A DNA stretch of 64,000 nucleotides from JACCTH01 sp035253825 (GTDB lineage: Bacteria; Actinomycetota; Acidimicrobiia; Spongiisociales; ZC4RG35). The notes under the pieces were generated by a model. That model did no database searches. It worked only from the letters and a program-made list of their open reading frames with translations, and was not told the origin of the DNA. Position numbers and translations under genes: made by a program. Of the stretch, positions 1 to 9,197 are shown in pieces; the first letter of the stretch is position 1; each line of letters begins with the position of its first letter. The DNA lies in the NCBI GenBank assembly GCA_035253825.1, contig DATFBM010000029.1, positions 98,156-162,155 of the forward strand, in the 5' to 3' direction.

Positions 1-1
1 C

Positions 2-631
2 CGACGGCTGAGTGCGATGATCGAGGTGTCAACGCCTCATCCGGGCGCCGTCCGGGGCTTGCAGAGGTCGAAGGCCGCGGTCCGGCGACTGGCTGCGCTC
101 TTTTCGCTCGACGCTTTCGCCGGGGGATTCATCGTTGGGACCTTCATCGTCTTCTGGTTCGGGCGCCAGTTCGGCGCCGATGCCGAGTTGATGGGTCTGG
201 TGTTCTTCGGCGTGGGGCTGCTGCAGGCGGGATCCTCGGTGGCCGCCGGCTGGCTCGGAAGCCGTATTGGCTTCCTCAACACCATGGTCTTCACGCATCT
301 CCCCTCAAACGCTCTCCTGGCTCTTATTCCACTGGCTCCCTCATTGGGCTGGGCAATTGCTTTGCTCCTTGGTCGGTCGGTGTTGTCACAGATGGATGTA
401 CCCGCCCGCCAGGCCTATGTGGCTGAGCTGGTCGACCCTGCCGAACGAACCGCGGCTGCTGGTTACACGAATGCTGCTCGCCATCTGGTGAGGCCGGCTG
501 GACCTGTGCTGGCCTCGTGGTCGATGGGGATGGCGGCGGGTCTGCCTTTTGTCATCGCGGGCGGACTCAAGGCGGTTTATGACTTGGTTCTGTACTTCAC
601 GTTCCGGCGAGTTCGACTGGGTGACAATTGA
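2..631 (+). CDS. MFS transporter, C-terminal part (5' end outside window)
   Basis: The reading frame is open to the left edge, so this is the 3' portion of a longer gene; an internal ATG at 17 is probably not the true start. The roughly 205 visible residues contain about five or six hydrophobic helices (for example around FAGGFIVGTFIVFWFG and AIALLLGRSVLS). The segment DVPARQAYVAELVDPAERTAAAG is the typical loop of the second half of MFS drug/sugar efflux-type permeases. The protein sits in the cytoplasmic membrane; substrate cannot be told. A PIN-domain gene follows 33 bases downstream on the same strand. Confidence 0.8.
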   Translation, partial: RRLSAMIEVSTPHPGAVRGLQRSKAAVRRLAALFSLDAFAGGFIVGTFIVFWFGRQFGADAELMGLVFFGVGLLQAGSSVAAGWLGSRIGFLNTMVFTHLPSNALLALIPLAPSLGWAIALLLGRSVLSQMDVPARQAYVAELVDPAERTAAAGYTNAARHLVRPAGPVLASWSMGMAAGLPFVIAGGLKAVYDLVLYFTFRRVRLGDN

Positions 632-664
632 CGGGTTAATCGCTCCCGCATTTGAGAGCTCGAG

Positions 665-1066
665 ATGACCAGATACGTCCTTGATGTCGGGGCCGCTCTC
701 CGTTTGGCGAAGGAGAACTCTCAGATCCCGGCCGGTCATGAGCTACTCGCCCCGACCCTCTTTCGATCCCAGGTCCTGTCGGCTCTGCACGAGTCGGTCA
801 CTCGGGGCGATATGAAGGCAGAAGTCGCCCGTAATCGGTTGGCCTACGTCGGGCGACTGCCGATGAGGCTTCTAGGTGACGCCATGCTCCGGCGACGGGC
901 CTGGGAGTTGGCCGACCAGCTGGGGTGGGCATCGACCTATGACGCCGAGTACGTAGCCCTTACCCAACTCCAGGCCGACGCCTTTGTCACCGTCGATAGG
1001 GGTCTGGCGCGCCGCCTAAAAGGGGTAGTGGTCGTCGCTCCGATCGAGGAACTGCTTCGACCTTAA
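665..1066 (+). CDS. PIN-domain protein, VapC-like ribonuclease toxin without visible antitoxin
   Basis: 133 residues, the usual length of VapC toxins. Acidic residues expected of a PIN nuclease are present: Asp7 in RYVLDVGAAL, Glu43 in LSALHESV, and the C-terminal pair in YDAEYVALTQ and FVTVDRGLA. By family knowledge it would cleave RNA with Mg2+. VapC genes normally follow a VapB antitoxin gene, but the 33 bases to the MFS gene leave no room for one and no short antitoxin-like frame is seen after it. It could therefore be an orphan toxin or a PIN protein with another role. Confidence 0.75.
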   Translation: MTRYVLDVGAALRLAKENSQIPAGHELLAPTLFRSQVLSALHESVTRGDMKAEVARNRLAYVGRLPMRLLGDAMLRRRAWELADQLGWASTYDAEYVALTQLQADAFVTVDRGLARRLKGVVVVAPIEELLRP

Positions 1067-1101
1067 GAAGTTGTTTTATGGTCACCACCAAGGAGGTTTC
1101 G

Positions 1102-1494
1102 ATGCCTGGCAATTTGGAGCTGTGGGTTGAAGGATATCGGGTTGCTTGGGAGCAACGCGATCCGGCGATGGCGGCCATGCTCTTTACGCCTGATGCCGCC
1201 TATCGATCGAACATCTTTGAAGAGCCTCACCAGGGTCGGGAGGGAATCGAGGCCTACTGGCAGTCAGTCACCAAATCCCAGGACGAGGTGCAGGTGCGGA
1301 TGGGAAGGCCCTTCGCCGATGGCTCACGAGTGGCGGTTGAGTTCTGGACCACGATGCGGGTGGACGGAGAAGAGACCACCTTGCCCGGCTGTCTGCTTTT
1401 GGACTTCGACGACAACGGGCTTTGCCGCCGGCTCCGTGAGTACTGGCACTTCGTTCCCGGTCGCCTGGAGCCACCGGAGGAATGGGGGGAGTGA
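1102..1494 (+). CDS. SnoaL-like / NTF2-fold family protein
   Basis: About 130 residues with the SnoaL-like pattern: an N-terminal helix (LWVEGYRVAWEQRDPAMAAMLFTPDA), then GREGIEAYWQ and strands ending in LREYWHF. Such proteins form small cone-shaped dimers used as isomerases, hydrolases or binding proteins; the ligand here is unknown. The start is set at ATG 1102 because a perfect AAGGAGG lies five bases upstream (1090-1096). An in-frame start at 1078 has no such site. It follows the PIN gene on the same strand and may be co-transcribed. Confidence 0.75.
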   Translation: MPGNLELWVEGYRVAWEQRDPAMAAMLFTPDAAYRSNIFEEPHQGREGIEAYWQSVTKSQDEVQVRMGRPFADGSRVAVEFWTTMRVDGEETTLPGCLLLDFDDNGLCRRLREYWHFVPGRLEPPEEWGE

Positions 1495-1516
1495 AGAGCG
1501 TGTGCCTGGATGGGAC

Positions 1517-1942
1517 CTAACGGTCCGCCGAGACCACGTGCGTCACCGGGATCGGGAGCCGCTTTTCTAGGCGGGTAACGGCATTGCCTCGCAACCAACG
1601 CGAGGTTCCTTTGGCGAAGGTGGAAAGGATCAGGCGGTCGTAGTCGGGATGCTCGTTCCACTCGTCGGCGGCGGCCTCGACCGGATCCTGGTCGCCCACT
1701 CGAATCGCGTCGAGTGTCACCCCTTGACCCTCGAGCCGCTTCCCGGCCCTCTCTCCCGCTTCCAGGGCAACCGCTGCCGCTTCGCCCTCAGTCCAGCCGC
1801 GGACGTGTTGGACCGGAGTCGCTGGAACCAGGAGTACGAAGGAGGCCGTCGGGTCGCGATCAACAAGCTGACGGAGCACGGCCGCAAGTTCGGGGCTGTC
1901 GGCCGTTTGATGCGCCACCACCAGAAAGCGGGCCACGACCAC
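1517..1942 (-). CDS. universal-stress-like (UspA-type alpha/beta) protein
   Basis: 141 residues starting at GTG 1942. The pattern of a hydrophobic first strand (ARFLVVAHQTAD), a long helix, VLLVPATP, then YDRLILSTFAKGTSRWLRGNAVTRLEKRLPIPVTHV resembles the Usp fold. The last segment corresponds to the usual strand, G-x-x-x-R phosphate loop and 'vpVlvV' end. The classical G2xG9GS ATP motif is not clearly present, so nucleotide binding is uncertain. It is convergent with the SnoaL gene and divergent from the TPR-cyclase gene. Function is inferred from fold only. Confidence 0.6.
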   Translation of the reverse strand: MVVARFLVVAHQTADSPELAAVLRQLVDRDPTASFVLLVPATPVQHVRGWTEGEAAAVALEAGERAGKRLEGQGVTLDAIRVGDQDPVEAAADEWNEHPDYDRLILSTFAKGTSRWLRGNAVTRLEKRLPIPVTHVVSADR

Positions 1943-2037
1943 GCCACCCTAATTCCTTCGAGGTCTCAACGAGAGAGCGCCCCTGGGCCGCCCGCTCGCC
2001 GGGGGCTAGGGTTCCGGACAATCGGTTTGAAAGATAA

Positions 2038-4014
2038 GTGGTGTCAAACCTTTTGGAGGTCGGCCGAGAAGCCGTCCGCAAAAATCAGTGGTCGGAGGCG
2101 GTAGAAGCTCTCGAAGCCGCCGGCGACGCAAGTCTCTCGGCCGACGACCTCGTCCTCCTTGCCGACGCTCTCTGGTGGGCAGGGCGACCGGACGATGGAA
2201 TCGAGGTTTTTGAGCGTGCCTTCGCCAGCTACGAACGCGAGGAGCGCTATTCGGAGGCGGCCAGCATCGGTGCTCGGCTGGCGTACTTTGCGCTACGGCG
2301 GCTGTCGCTATCGGTCGCCGGCGGCTGGATTTCCCGGGTGGAGCGGCTCCTCGAGGGCAAGCCGGAATCGGTCGGGCACGGCTGGCTCACAGTTATTCAT
2401 GTCGCCAAGGCGTTGATGGTGGACCACGAGCCGGATAGGGCGATCTCACTTGCCGAACGGGCGATCGAGCTGGGACGTCGATTCAACGTGGCTGGAATCG
2501 AGGCTCTCGGCATGAGCTTCAAGGGGATCGGCCTGGTTCATTCCGGTGATTGGCGAGCGGGACTCAAGATGATGGACGAGGCATCTGTAGTGGCGACCTC
2601 GGAAGGTGGCGATCTCAGGGCCGCGGGCGATGTCTATTGCAACACCATCGCCGTCTGTCGCAATCTCGGGGACTACCGGCGTGCGGGCGAATGGACCGAC
2701 CAGGCTGATCGCTGGATGCTGGCTCATGCAGTCGGCGGCTACACCGGCATCTGCCAGGTCCACCGAGCGGAGTTGAAACGCCTCCGGGGCTCTTGGACCG
2801 AGGCCGAGCGAGATGCTCGCCGCGCTTGCATCGACTTGGAGCGCTTTCACATCATGGATGGGATCGGCTATGCCCAGTACGAGATCGGCGAGGTGCGGCG
2901 AAGGATGGGTGACTTTGTAAGCGCAGAGGAGGCCTTTCTCAAGGCCTATGAATACGGACACGACGGTCAGCCCGGACTCTCGTTACTGCTGCTCGATAGG
3001 GGACAAATCGAGGAAGCAGTGAAGTCGATCGCCGAAGCGGTCGGACGGCCGGACGGGATAGAAGCGGCCTCTCCCGCCGCCGACAGCTTGTCCCGGGCCC
3101 ATCTGCTTCCGGCTCAGGTAGAGATCTCTCTTGCGGCCGGGGACCTCGAGATGGCCAGGCGCTGCGTTGCCGAGTTGGAAGAGACGGCGCGTCTCTACGA
3201 AGGCCCTACCTGGGAGGCAACCTCTTTGACCTGTCGAGGGTCGCTCGAGTTGGCCGAAGGGCGGTTCGATCAGGCAGTGGCCGTGCTCGGGCGGGCATGG
3301 CGGCTCTGGCAGGAGGTTGGTCTTCCCTACGAAAGTGCCCAGGCTCGCTTCTTGCTCGGCCAGGCTCGCCTCAAACAGGGAAACACGACCGCGGCTCAGT
3401 TGGAGTTTCGAGCGGCATCATCCGTATTCAGCCAGCTGGGGGCAACGCATGACCTGCGGCGCGTGCAGCAGCTAACCGGTGACACCAGCTCCGTGCGAGG
3501 AGAAAGGGTGTCAAAGGTCTTCATGTTCACCGACATTGTCACCTCGACGGACCTGATCTCGCTGATAGGTGACACTGCTTGGGACAGCCTCCTCCACTGG
3601 CACGATCGGACCCTGCGCGAGACCATCGGCAAGCACGGAGGCGAGGAAGTCCGTCACACCGGCGATGGGTTCTTCGCCACCTTCGACGACGGTCGCTCCG
3701 CTATCGACTGTGCGGTGTCGATTCAAAGAAAGCTCGAAGCCCATCGACGCGAACACGGATTCGCTCCCTGGGTTCGAATCGGGCTTCACCTTGCCGAGGC
3801 CACCCGCGAGGGCGGCGACTACTCGGGGCACGGTGTCCACGCCGCTGCCCGAGTGGGAGCTATTGCCGAACGAGAAGAGATCGTCGTTTCTTCAGCGCTC
3901 TTGACCGCCGCGGGCACCATTCCGTATCAAGTGAGCGAGCCCCGCTCGGTCACGCTCAAGGGCATCAACGAACCGATGGAAATTCAATCGGTGGAGTGGC
4001 GAGTTCGCTCCTGA
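2038..4014 (+). CDS. TPR-repeat protein with C-terminal class III nucleotidyl cyclase domain
   Basis: 658 residues. Positions 1-480 are amphipathic helical pairs of TPR type (for example FERAFASYEREERYSEAA and FVSAEEAFLKAYEYG). A class III cyclase homology domain occupies about 490-658: FMFTDIVTS with metal Asp499, HTGDGFFATF with Asp543, and a modified HAAARVGA where the usual Asn is His. The adenine-contacting Lys before GDG is Arg539. By family it would make cAMP or cGMP in the cytoplasm, but the altered residues make activity uncertain. Two adjacent GTG codons (2038, 2041) can start it; the Shine-Dalgarno site is weak. A second cyclase gene follows in the same direction. Confidence 0.8.
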   Translation: MVSNLLEVGREAVRKNQWSEAVEALEAAGDASLSADDLVLLADALWWAGRPDDGIEVFERAFASYEREERYSEAASIGARLAYFALRRLSLSVAGGWISRVERLLEGKPESVGHGWLTVIHVAKALMVDHEPDRAISLAERAIELGRRFNVAGIEALGMSFKGIGLVHSGDWRAGLKMMDEASVVATSEGGDLRAAGDVYCNTIAVCRNLGDYRRAGEWTDQADRWMLAHAVGGYTGICQVHRAELKRLRGSWTEAERDARRACIDLERFHIMDGIGYAQYEIGEVRRRMGDFVSAEEAFLKAYEYGHDGQPGLSLLLLDRGQIEEAVKSIAEAVGRPDGIEAASPAADSLSRAHLLPAQVEISLAAGDLEMARRCVAELEETARLYEGPTWEATSLTCRGSLELAEGRFDQAVAVLGRAWRLWQEVGLPYESAQARFLLGQARLKQGNTTAAQLEFRAASSVFSQLGATHDLRRVQQLTGDTSSVRGERVSKVFMFTDIVTSTDLISLIGDTAWDSLLHWHDRTLRETIGKHGGEEVRHTGDGFFATFDDGRSAIDCAVSIQRKLEAHRREHGFAPWVRIGLHLAEATREGGDYSGHGVHAAARVGAIAEREEIVVSSALLTAAGTIPYQVSEPRSVTLKGINEPMEIQSVEWRVRS

Positions 4015-4100
4015 CGCTTCTTCCCAGCTGAGAGTTTGGCTATTGGGCCGTGTAGCCGTACGGGCCGCGGCGACCGGCTATTTCCATACAATCGACGGCT

Positions 4101-7100
4101 ATGGCGCTGACATGCCCCAACTGCGGTAATGCCAACGCCGAGGGTGCTCGCTTCTGTGCCTCATGCGGCCACTCACTGGCCCTGAGTTGCCCCAATTGTG
4201 GGGCGACCGTTGAAGCCGGGGCGCGGTTCTGCTCCACGTGCGGCACAGCCTTGGCGCCTGCCGCCGCAGCCGCCATAGGTCCCAGCGAGGAGAGGCGTGT
4301 GATCTCTGCCCTATTCGCCGACCTGGTCGGTTTCACTAGCCATACCGAGCGCTCCGACCCCGAAGACAGCCGCCGCCGGCTCACGCTCTTTCACGGCAAG
4401 GTCCGTCAAGACGTCGAAAGGTTTGGGGGCAGCGTTGAGAAGTTGATGGGGGACGGGGTCTTTGCTGCCTTCGGGGCGACGGTCGCCCACGAGGACGATG
4501 CCGAACGAGCTGTTCGCTCGGCCCTCCGCATCGTCGAGTCGGTCGGGGAGCTCAATGCCAGTGAACCCCAGCTCGGTCTGGCGGTGCGGGTTGCCGTCAC
4601 CACCGGCGAGGCGATCGTCCAGCTCGAGACCAATCCGGATCGCGAAAGGATCATCGGCGATGTCGTTAACACCGCCTCTCGTCTGCAATCGGTCGCCGCC
4701 CCCGGCCAAGTCGTGGTCGACGAGCGGACCTATCGATCCAGTCGCGACGCTGTCAACTTCGAGACGATCGAAGCGGTTGAGCTACGGGGCAAAGAACAAA
4801 AGCAGGCGGTCTGGCTCGCCGCCGGATTGCGGAGTCGATACGGGGTGGCGGTGGAGGAAGAAGCCGCGACCACCTTCGTGGGCCGAGAAGAAGAGCTGAG
4901 CCTTCTCATCGACAGCTTTGATCGCTCGGTCTCCCGCCAGAGCCCGCAGCTCGTCACTGTGGTCGGTGAACCGGGAGTAGGAAAGAGCCGGCTGATCCGC
5001 GAGTTCCGTCAAGTCATCGATGACCGGCCTGATCTGGTTTGGTGGCGACAGGGGCGCTGCCTTCCATACGGAGAAGGAGTGACGTTCTGGGCCATCGGCG
5101 AGGTGATCAAGGCCCATGCCGGAGTGCTGGAGTCAGAACCCGCCGAGAAAGTACAAGCCAAGCTTCGCTCCACGGTCGCCAACCTTTTCGACGATCCCGA
5201 TGAGGCGTCCTGGGTGGAGATGCGGTTGCGTTCCTTGGTCGGCCTCGGGGAGGCGGAGGCCGAGCGCACCGAGCTATTCGCTGCCTGGCTGCGCTTTTTC
5301 GAAGCGCTCGCCGCTCGCAATCCTTTGATCCTCGTGGTCGAGGACCTCCACTGGGCCGACGATGCCGTGCTCGAATTTCTCTCTCACATTCACGACTGGG
5401 CCCACCAGTCTCCAATCTTGATCCTTTGCACCGCCCGCCCCGAGCTCTATGGGAGCAGGGCCGACTGGGGAGGCGGAAAGCGTGACGCGGTGACCATTGG
5501 CCTTGCTCCGCTCACGGACGAAGAAACCGTGCAGTTGGTGAGTTCGCTCTCGCAGCGTCCGCTGATGGACGCCAGCCTTCAGCAGGCGCTGGTCGAGCGA
5601 AGTGGCGGCAACCCGCTTTACGTGACCGAGCTCTTGCGTCTCGCCAGCGAACAGGGCTGGCTGGAACGAATCCGTCGGGGCGACGACATTCCCTTGCCCG
5701 ACACCATCTCCGCCATTATCGCCGCCCGCCTCGACCTGCTCGAAACGGGAGACAAGGCTCTGATCCAGGCCGCCGCCGTCATCGGCCGGGTCTTTTGGTC
5801 GGGGGCGTTGTCATTTGTCGAAGACCTCGACCCGAACGAGGTACAGCGGCGGCTGCGGCGCCTGGTGAGTCGGGAGTTGATTCGGCCGGTTCGTCGTTCC
5901 TCAATGCAGGGACAGGACGAGTACAGCTTCGCCCACGTCCTCGCCCGCGACGGCGCCTACAGCCGGCTCACCAAGCCTGACCGGGCCCGCCTCCACGAGG
6001 CCACCGCCCGCTGGCTCGAAGCGGTTAGTGGAGAGAGGGCGCTTGACGTTGCCGAGCTCTTGGCCCACCATCTCGCCACCGCCTGGGAGCTGGCGCCGAC
6101 TGATGATCCCGAGCGACGCCGTCGCGTCTACCGCTTCCAACTTGCGGCCGGGGACCGCGCTAAAGCCTTTGATGCTGCACGGGCGGCGCGTTTTTACGAG
6201 TCGGCGGTTGGGTTGTCCAGCACCGGTAGCGAAAAGGGCCGCGCTCTCCTCGACTTGGTATCCCTTCGACGGGGGAGCAATGAGGAGGACGACGCCCGAG
6301 CCCAGTTGGCTCTTGCGGCCTTTACCGAGGGCGATGACCGCCAGGGACAGGCGGAGGCAGCCTCAGCCTTGCAAAGTCTCGCCTGGTACCGGGGAAGCGC
6401 AGAGGCCACCGATCGGTGGAATGCCAAAGCACTGGAGCTGGCAGAGGAACTCGAACCGAGCCCGGTCCTCGCCCGGGTGCTGGTGGCGGCGGCCGCCGTA
6501 AATCAGTTGCGGGACCGCAGTTACGAGGCCCTAGACCTGGTCGAGCGCTCCCTCGCAGTTGCTCAAGCAGTGGGCGACACCCACACCTTCGCCCGATCTT
6601 TGGTGATCAGAGGCTCCAGCAATGCCCAGCTCGGTGATGAGAAAGGAATCGACGACATATTCGAGGGACTCCGTATCCAGCTCGATACCAACGACAACGT
6701 TAGGGCGATGCAAACCTACAACAACGCCGCCACGATCCAGATCTCCAGCGGACAGCTGAGAGAGGGCCGGAAGACAATCGAGGAAGCCATCGCCTTTGGC
6801 CAGGCTCGGGGACTCCCATCTCACGTCGACTGGTCCCGCAACACCCGTACCGAGGCGCTTTTTCCGATGGGGGAATGGGATGAGTGCCTGCGAGAGTCCG
6901 AGGATCTCATTGCCGAGGACATCCGCCGCGGGGGATCCCAGGTCGGCACGTTTGCCAAGGCATGGGCGGCGCTGGTCCGCTTCTTTCGCGGCGAAACTAC
7001 CGAACCCCTGGCGATGATGGAGGAGGCGCTGGAGTCCGCTCGGGCGATCGAGGACCCCCAAGCCTTGCTTCCGTGCCTAGGCATCCTCATCGGTTGCTCG

Positions 7101-7580
7101 GACTTGGCCGGCGACGAAGCGCGGGCGCTGGCTCTATCCAGAGAGTTATCCCAAATCGCTCCCGAACATCCGGTCTTCTTGCCAGGTCTGCTCACCTACG
7201 TCGCCCCGGTCATGCAAAAGCATGGGATGGCGACCGAACTCGAATCGATGATCGAAGCTGCAAAGCCCCTCGGCCGTGGGCCCGCCGCCGACCTCGAAGC
7301 CGCCCGTGGCATCCTGGCGGAACTGCGAGGAACCCCTTCGGAAGCGTTCGATCGGCTCAACTCGGCGATCGCCACATATGACGAAATTGCCAACCGCTTT
7401 TCAGCCACGATGGCCCGAATCGACGCTGCCCGGGTGGCGGGGTTGCTGGGGAAGGACAGCGACCGAGCCGCGTTGCTGGAGAGCGCGAAAAGTGATGCGG
7501 AAAGAATGGGCGCCCGCCGTCTGCTCGACCTGATGGCGTCACTGTCCGCAGATGGCAGAAAGGCGGCGGCTGGCGGCTAG
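4101..7580 (+). CDS. adenylate/guanylate cyclase-AAA ATPase-TPR regulator with N-terminal zinc ribbons
   Basis: 1159 residues. Residues 5-47 hold two zinc ribbons (Cys5, 8, 19, 22 and Cys30, 33, 44, 47). A class III cyclase domain spans about 65-240: FADLVGFT with Asp74, EKLMGDG with Lys114 and Asp118, then GDVVNTASRL with Asn and Arg, so key catalytic residues are present. A STAND-type AAA domain follows: Walker A GEPGVGKSR at about 289-297 and Walker B VVEDLHWADD near 410-418. The C-terminal half is TPR-like helices. The architecture is that of signal-integrating cyclases with an NTP-driven switch. The trigger is unknown. It starts at ATG 4101, 86 bases after the preceding cyclase gene. Confidence 0.9.
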   Translation: MALTCPNCGNANAEGARFCASCGHSLALSCPNCGATVEAGARFCSTCGTALAPAAAAAIGPSEERRVISALFADLVGFTSHTERSDPEDSRRRLTLFHGKVRQDVERFGGSVEKLMGDGVFAAFGATVAHEDDAERAVRSALRIVESVGELNASEPQLGLAVRVAVTTGEAIVQLETNPDRERIIGDVVNTASRLQSVAAPGQVVVDERTYRSSRDAVNFETIEAVELRGKEQKQAVWLAAGLRSRYGVAVEEEAATTFVGREEELSLLIDSFDRSVSRQSPQLVTVVGEPGVGKSRLIREFRQVIDDRPDLVWWRQGRCLPYGEGVTFWAIGEVIKAHAGVLESEPAEKVQAKLRSTVANLFDDPDEASWVEMRLRSLVGLGEAEAERTELFAAWLRFFEALAARNPLILVVEDLHWADDAVLEFLSHIHDWAHQSPILILCTARPELYGSRADWGGGKRDAVTIGLAPLTDEETVQLVSSLSQRPLMDASLQQALVERSGGNPLYVTELLRLASEQGWLERIRRGDDIPLPDTISAIIAARLDLLETGDKALIQAAAVIGRVFWSGALSFVEDLDPNEVQRRLRRLVSRELIRPVRRSSMQGQDEYSFAHVLARDGAYSRLTKPDRARLHEATARWLEAVSGERALDVAELLAHHLATAWELAPTDDPERRRRVYRFQLAAGDRAKAFDAARAARFYESAVGLSSTGSEKGRALLDLVSLRRGSNEEDDARAQLALAAFTEGDDRQGQAEAASALQSLAWYRGSAEATDRWNAKALELAEELEPSPVLARVLVAAAAVNQLRDRSYEALDLVERSLAVAQAVGDTHTFARSLVIRGSSNAQLGDEKGIDDIFEGLRIQLDTNDNVRAMQTYNNAATIQISSGQLREGRKTIEEAIAFGQARGLPSHVDWSRNTRTEALFPMGEWDECLRESEDLIAEDIRRGGSQVGTFAKAWAALVRFFRGETTEPLAMMEEALESARAIEDPQALLPCLGILIGCSDLAGDEARALALSRELSQIAPEHPVFLPGLLTYVAPVMQKHGMATELESMIEAAKPLGRGPAADLEAARGILAELRGTPSEAFDRLNSAIATYDEIANRFSATMARIDAARVAGLLGKDSDRAALLESAKSDAERMGARRLLDLMASLSADGRKAAAGG

Positions 7581-7667
7581 GTACCCGCGGGATGGCATTG
7601 TTCACCACCGGCAATAGGGTGGTCAGTTGCCGATCCACATGTCAGATGTGGCCGGAGGGAGGAAACC

Positions 7668-8570
7668 ATGGAACAGAAGATCGTTCCCAGTCTTTGGTTC
7701 GACACTCAGGCGGAAGAAGCGGCCAAGCTCTATACCTCGCTATTCAAGAATTCCCGGATCAAGGATTCGCTTCGTTACTCAGAGGCAGGTCGGGAGATCC
7801 ATCGCAAAGACCCCGGCGAGGTGATGACAGTCGACTACGAGCTCGACGGCTTCAAATTCACCGCTCTCAACGGTGGTCCCGATTTCAAGTTCAACCCGTC
7901 GATCTCATTCTTCGCCAATTGTGAGAGCAAGGAGGAGGTTGACGCCCTTTGGGAGGAGCTCTCCCAGGACGGTTCGGTGCTGATGCCCCTCGGCGCTTAC
8001 CCTTTCAGTGATCGCTACGGCTGGCTGGCCGACCGCTTCGGGCTCTCCTGGCAGGTCTACCTGGCGTGGCAGCCGCCTGCGACCTCGATCACCCCCTCAC
8101 TCATGTTCGTAGGCGATCGGGCCGGCCAGGCCGAGGAAGCGATCAAGTTCTATACCTCGGTCTTTCCGGATTCTGGAGTGGGCGAGGCGTTCCGCTACAC
8201 CAAGGACCAGGAGCCTGACGTGGAAGGAACGATTGCCTTTGGGCCTTTCAAGCTCGCCGGCCAGGATTTCACGGCCATGGATAGCGCCCAGGATCATCAG
8301 TTCACGTTCAACGAGGCGATCTCGTTCGTCGTCACCTGCCAGGATCAGGCCGAGGTCGATTACTACTGGAACACACTCTCGGCGGTTCCCGAGTCAGAGG
8401 TTTGCGGCTGGCTAAAGGACAAATACGGAGTCTCGTGGCAGATCGTCCCCACGGTCTTGTACGAGTTGCTCAGCAGTCGCGATCGGGCCAGCGCCGACCG
8501 CACCATGGAAGCCATGCTGAAGATGAAGAAGCTCGACATCGCCGAGTTGGAGGCAGCTGCTCGCGGTTAA
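7668..8570 (+). CDS. VOC-superfamily protein, two tandem PhnB-like domains
   Basis: 300 residues made of two copies of a PhnB/3-demethylubiquinone methyltransferase-like glyoxalase fold. The first runs from QKIVPSLWFDTQAEEAAKLYTSLF to about residue 140; the second starts near ITPSLMFVGDRAGQAEEAIKFYTSVF. Each half carries the family phrases FTALNGGP / FTAMDSA, the SISFF / AISFV strand, and RFGLSWQ / KYGVSWQ. Metal or substrate cannot be assigned. The start at ATG 7668 is well supported by GGAGGAAACC directly upstream. A short inverted repeat (CCACAT at 7637 with ATGTGG at 7648) lies before the ribosome site and might be an operator. Confidence 0.85.
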   Translation: MEQKIVPSLWFDTQAEEAAKLYTSLFKNSRIKDSLRYSEAGREIHRKDPGEVMTVDYELDGFKFTALNGGPDFKFNPSISFFANCESKEEVDALWEELSQDGSVLMPLGAYPFSDRYGWLADRFGLSWQVYLAWQPPATSITPSLMFVGDRAGQAEEAIKFYTSVFPDSGVGEAFRYTKDQEPDVEGTIAFGPFKLAGQDFTAMDSAQDHQFTFNEAISFVVTCQDQAEVDYYWNTLSAVPESEVCGWLKDKYGVSWQIVPTVLYELLSSRDRASADRTMEAMLKMKKLDIAELEAAARG

Positions 8571-8592
8571 CCGCTGAGAGTCTCCTTCCCGT

Positions 8593-8949
8593 CTAGTCGC
8601 AGTTGGGTACGGCCAAGAAGCAGGGCAGTTGGTCGGCGACGAGCGCGCTCCACAGGAGGGCGAGCCCGACCACGAATGCGACCTGGGCGATGAACCATGG
8701 CTGGAGCAGGCGCCGCGCTACGACTGCCTCTTCGTTGATTAGCCGTCCCGCGATGGCGGTTGCCGAGAATGGCAGCGCCCACAGAAATCCCAGGAGCCCC
8801 AATAGCCCGAGGACAGAGCCGGCGTCTAGGACGACGCGGGAGTCGGGTCGTACGAAAAACCGAAACACGAACTCGAGGATCGCGAAGGGGAGGGAGAGGC
8901 AAGCGGCAATCAACGTGGGCGGTCGAAAGTTGGCGAGGTCGATTCTCAT
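8593..8949 (-). CDS. small hypothetical membrane protein
   Basis: 118 residues with three or four hydrophobic segments: LIAACLSLPFAILEFVFRFF, VLGLLGLLGFLWALPFSATAIAG and VAFVVGLALLWSALVA. It is an integral membrane protein of no recognised family. The ATG at 8949 is the only good start. It is convergent with the VOC gene (22 bases between stops). No functional assignment is possible. Confidence 0.6.
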   Translation of the reverse strand: MRIDLANFRPPTLIAACLSLPFAILEFVFRFFVRPDSRVVLDAGSVLGLLGLLGFLWALPFSATAIAGRLINEEAVVARRLLQPWFIAQVAFVVGLALLWSALVADQLPCFLAVPNCD

Positions 8950-9197
8950 CGCGTGTGGGTAAAAGTAGTTTTGGCCCCGGAATGGTTTTCCTGTCTTCCG
9001 TCATGCCCCCGGGCGGAAAGCCTGCGGAGATCGCCACCGACGATGGTGATCACGGTTCCCGTCGCTAGGTCCCCCCTCGAGAGAGGAACTCCCGCCGGGT
9101 TGGGCGCGCGACCACAAGATCCACCCTGTGGCGCGACGAACCTTCCTCAACACGTGTCCCTACACCTCGAATCGCGATTCGGTTCCGAGGGGTCGGG

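Noticed and set aside
9165..9190. Palindrome CGAATCGCGATTCG with outer stem as terminator of the cyclase-Ddn unit
   Set aside because: A hairpin is possible but no T-run follows on the minus strand; support is too weak to list as a feature.
8950..9197. Possible small gene in the 248-base gap
   Set aside because: Open frames here lack ribosome sites and family patterns; nothing beyond a short palindrome is seen.
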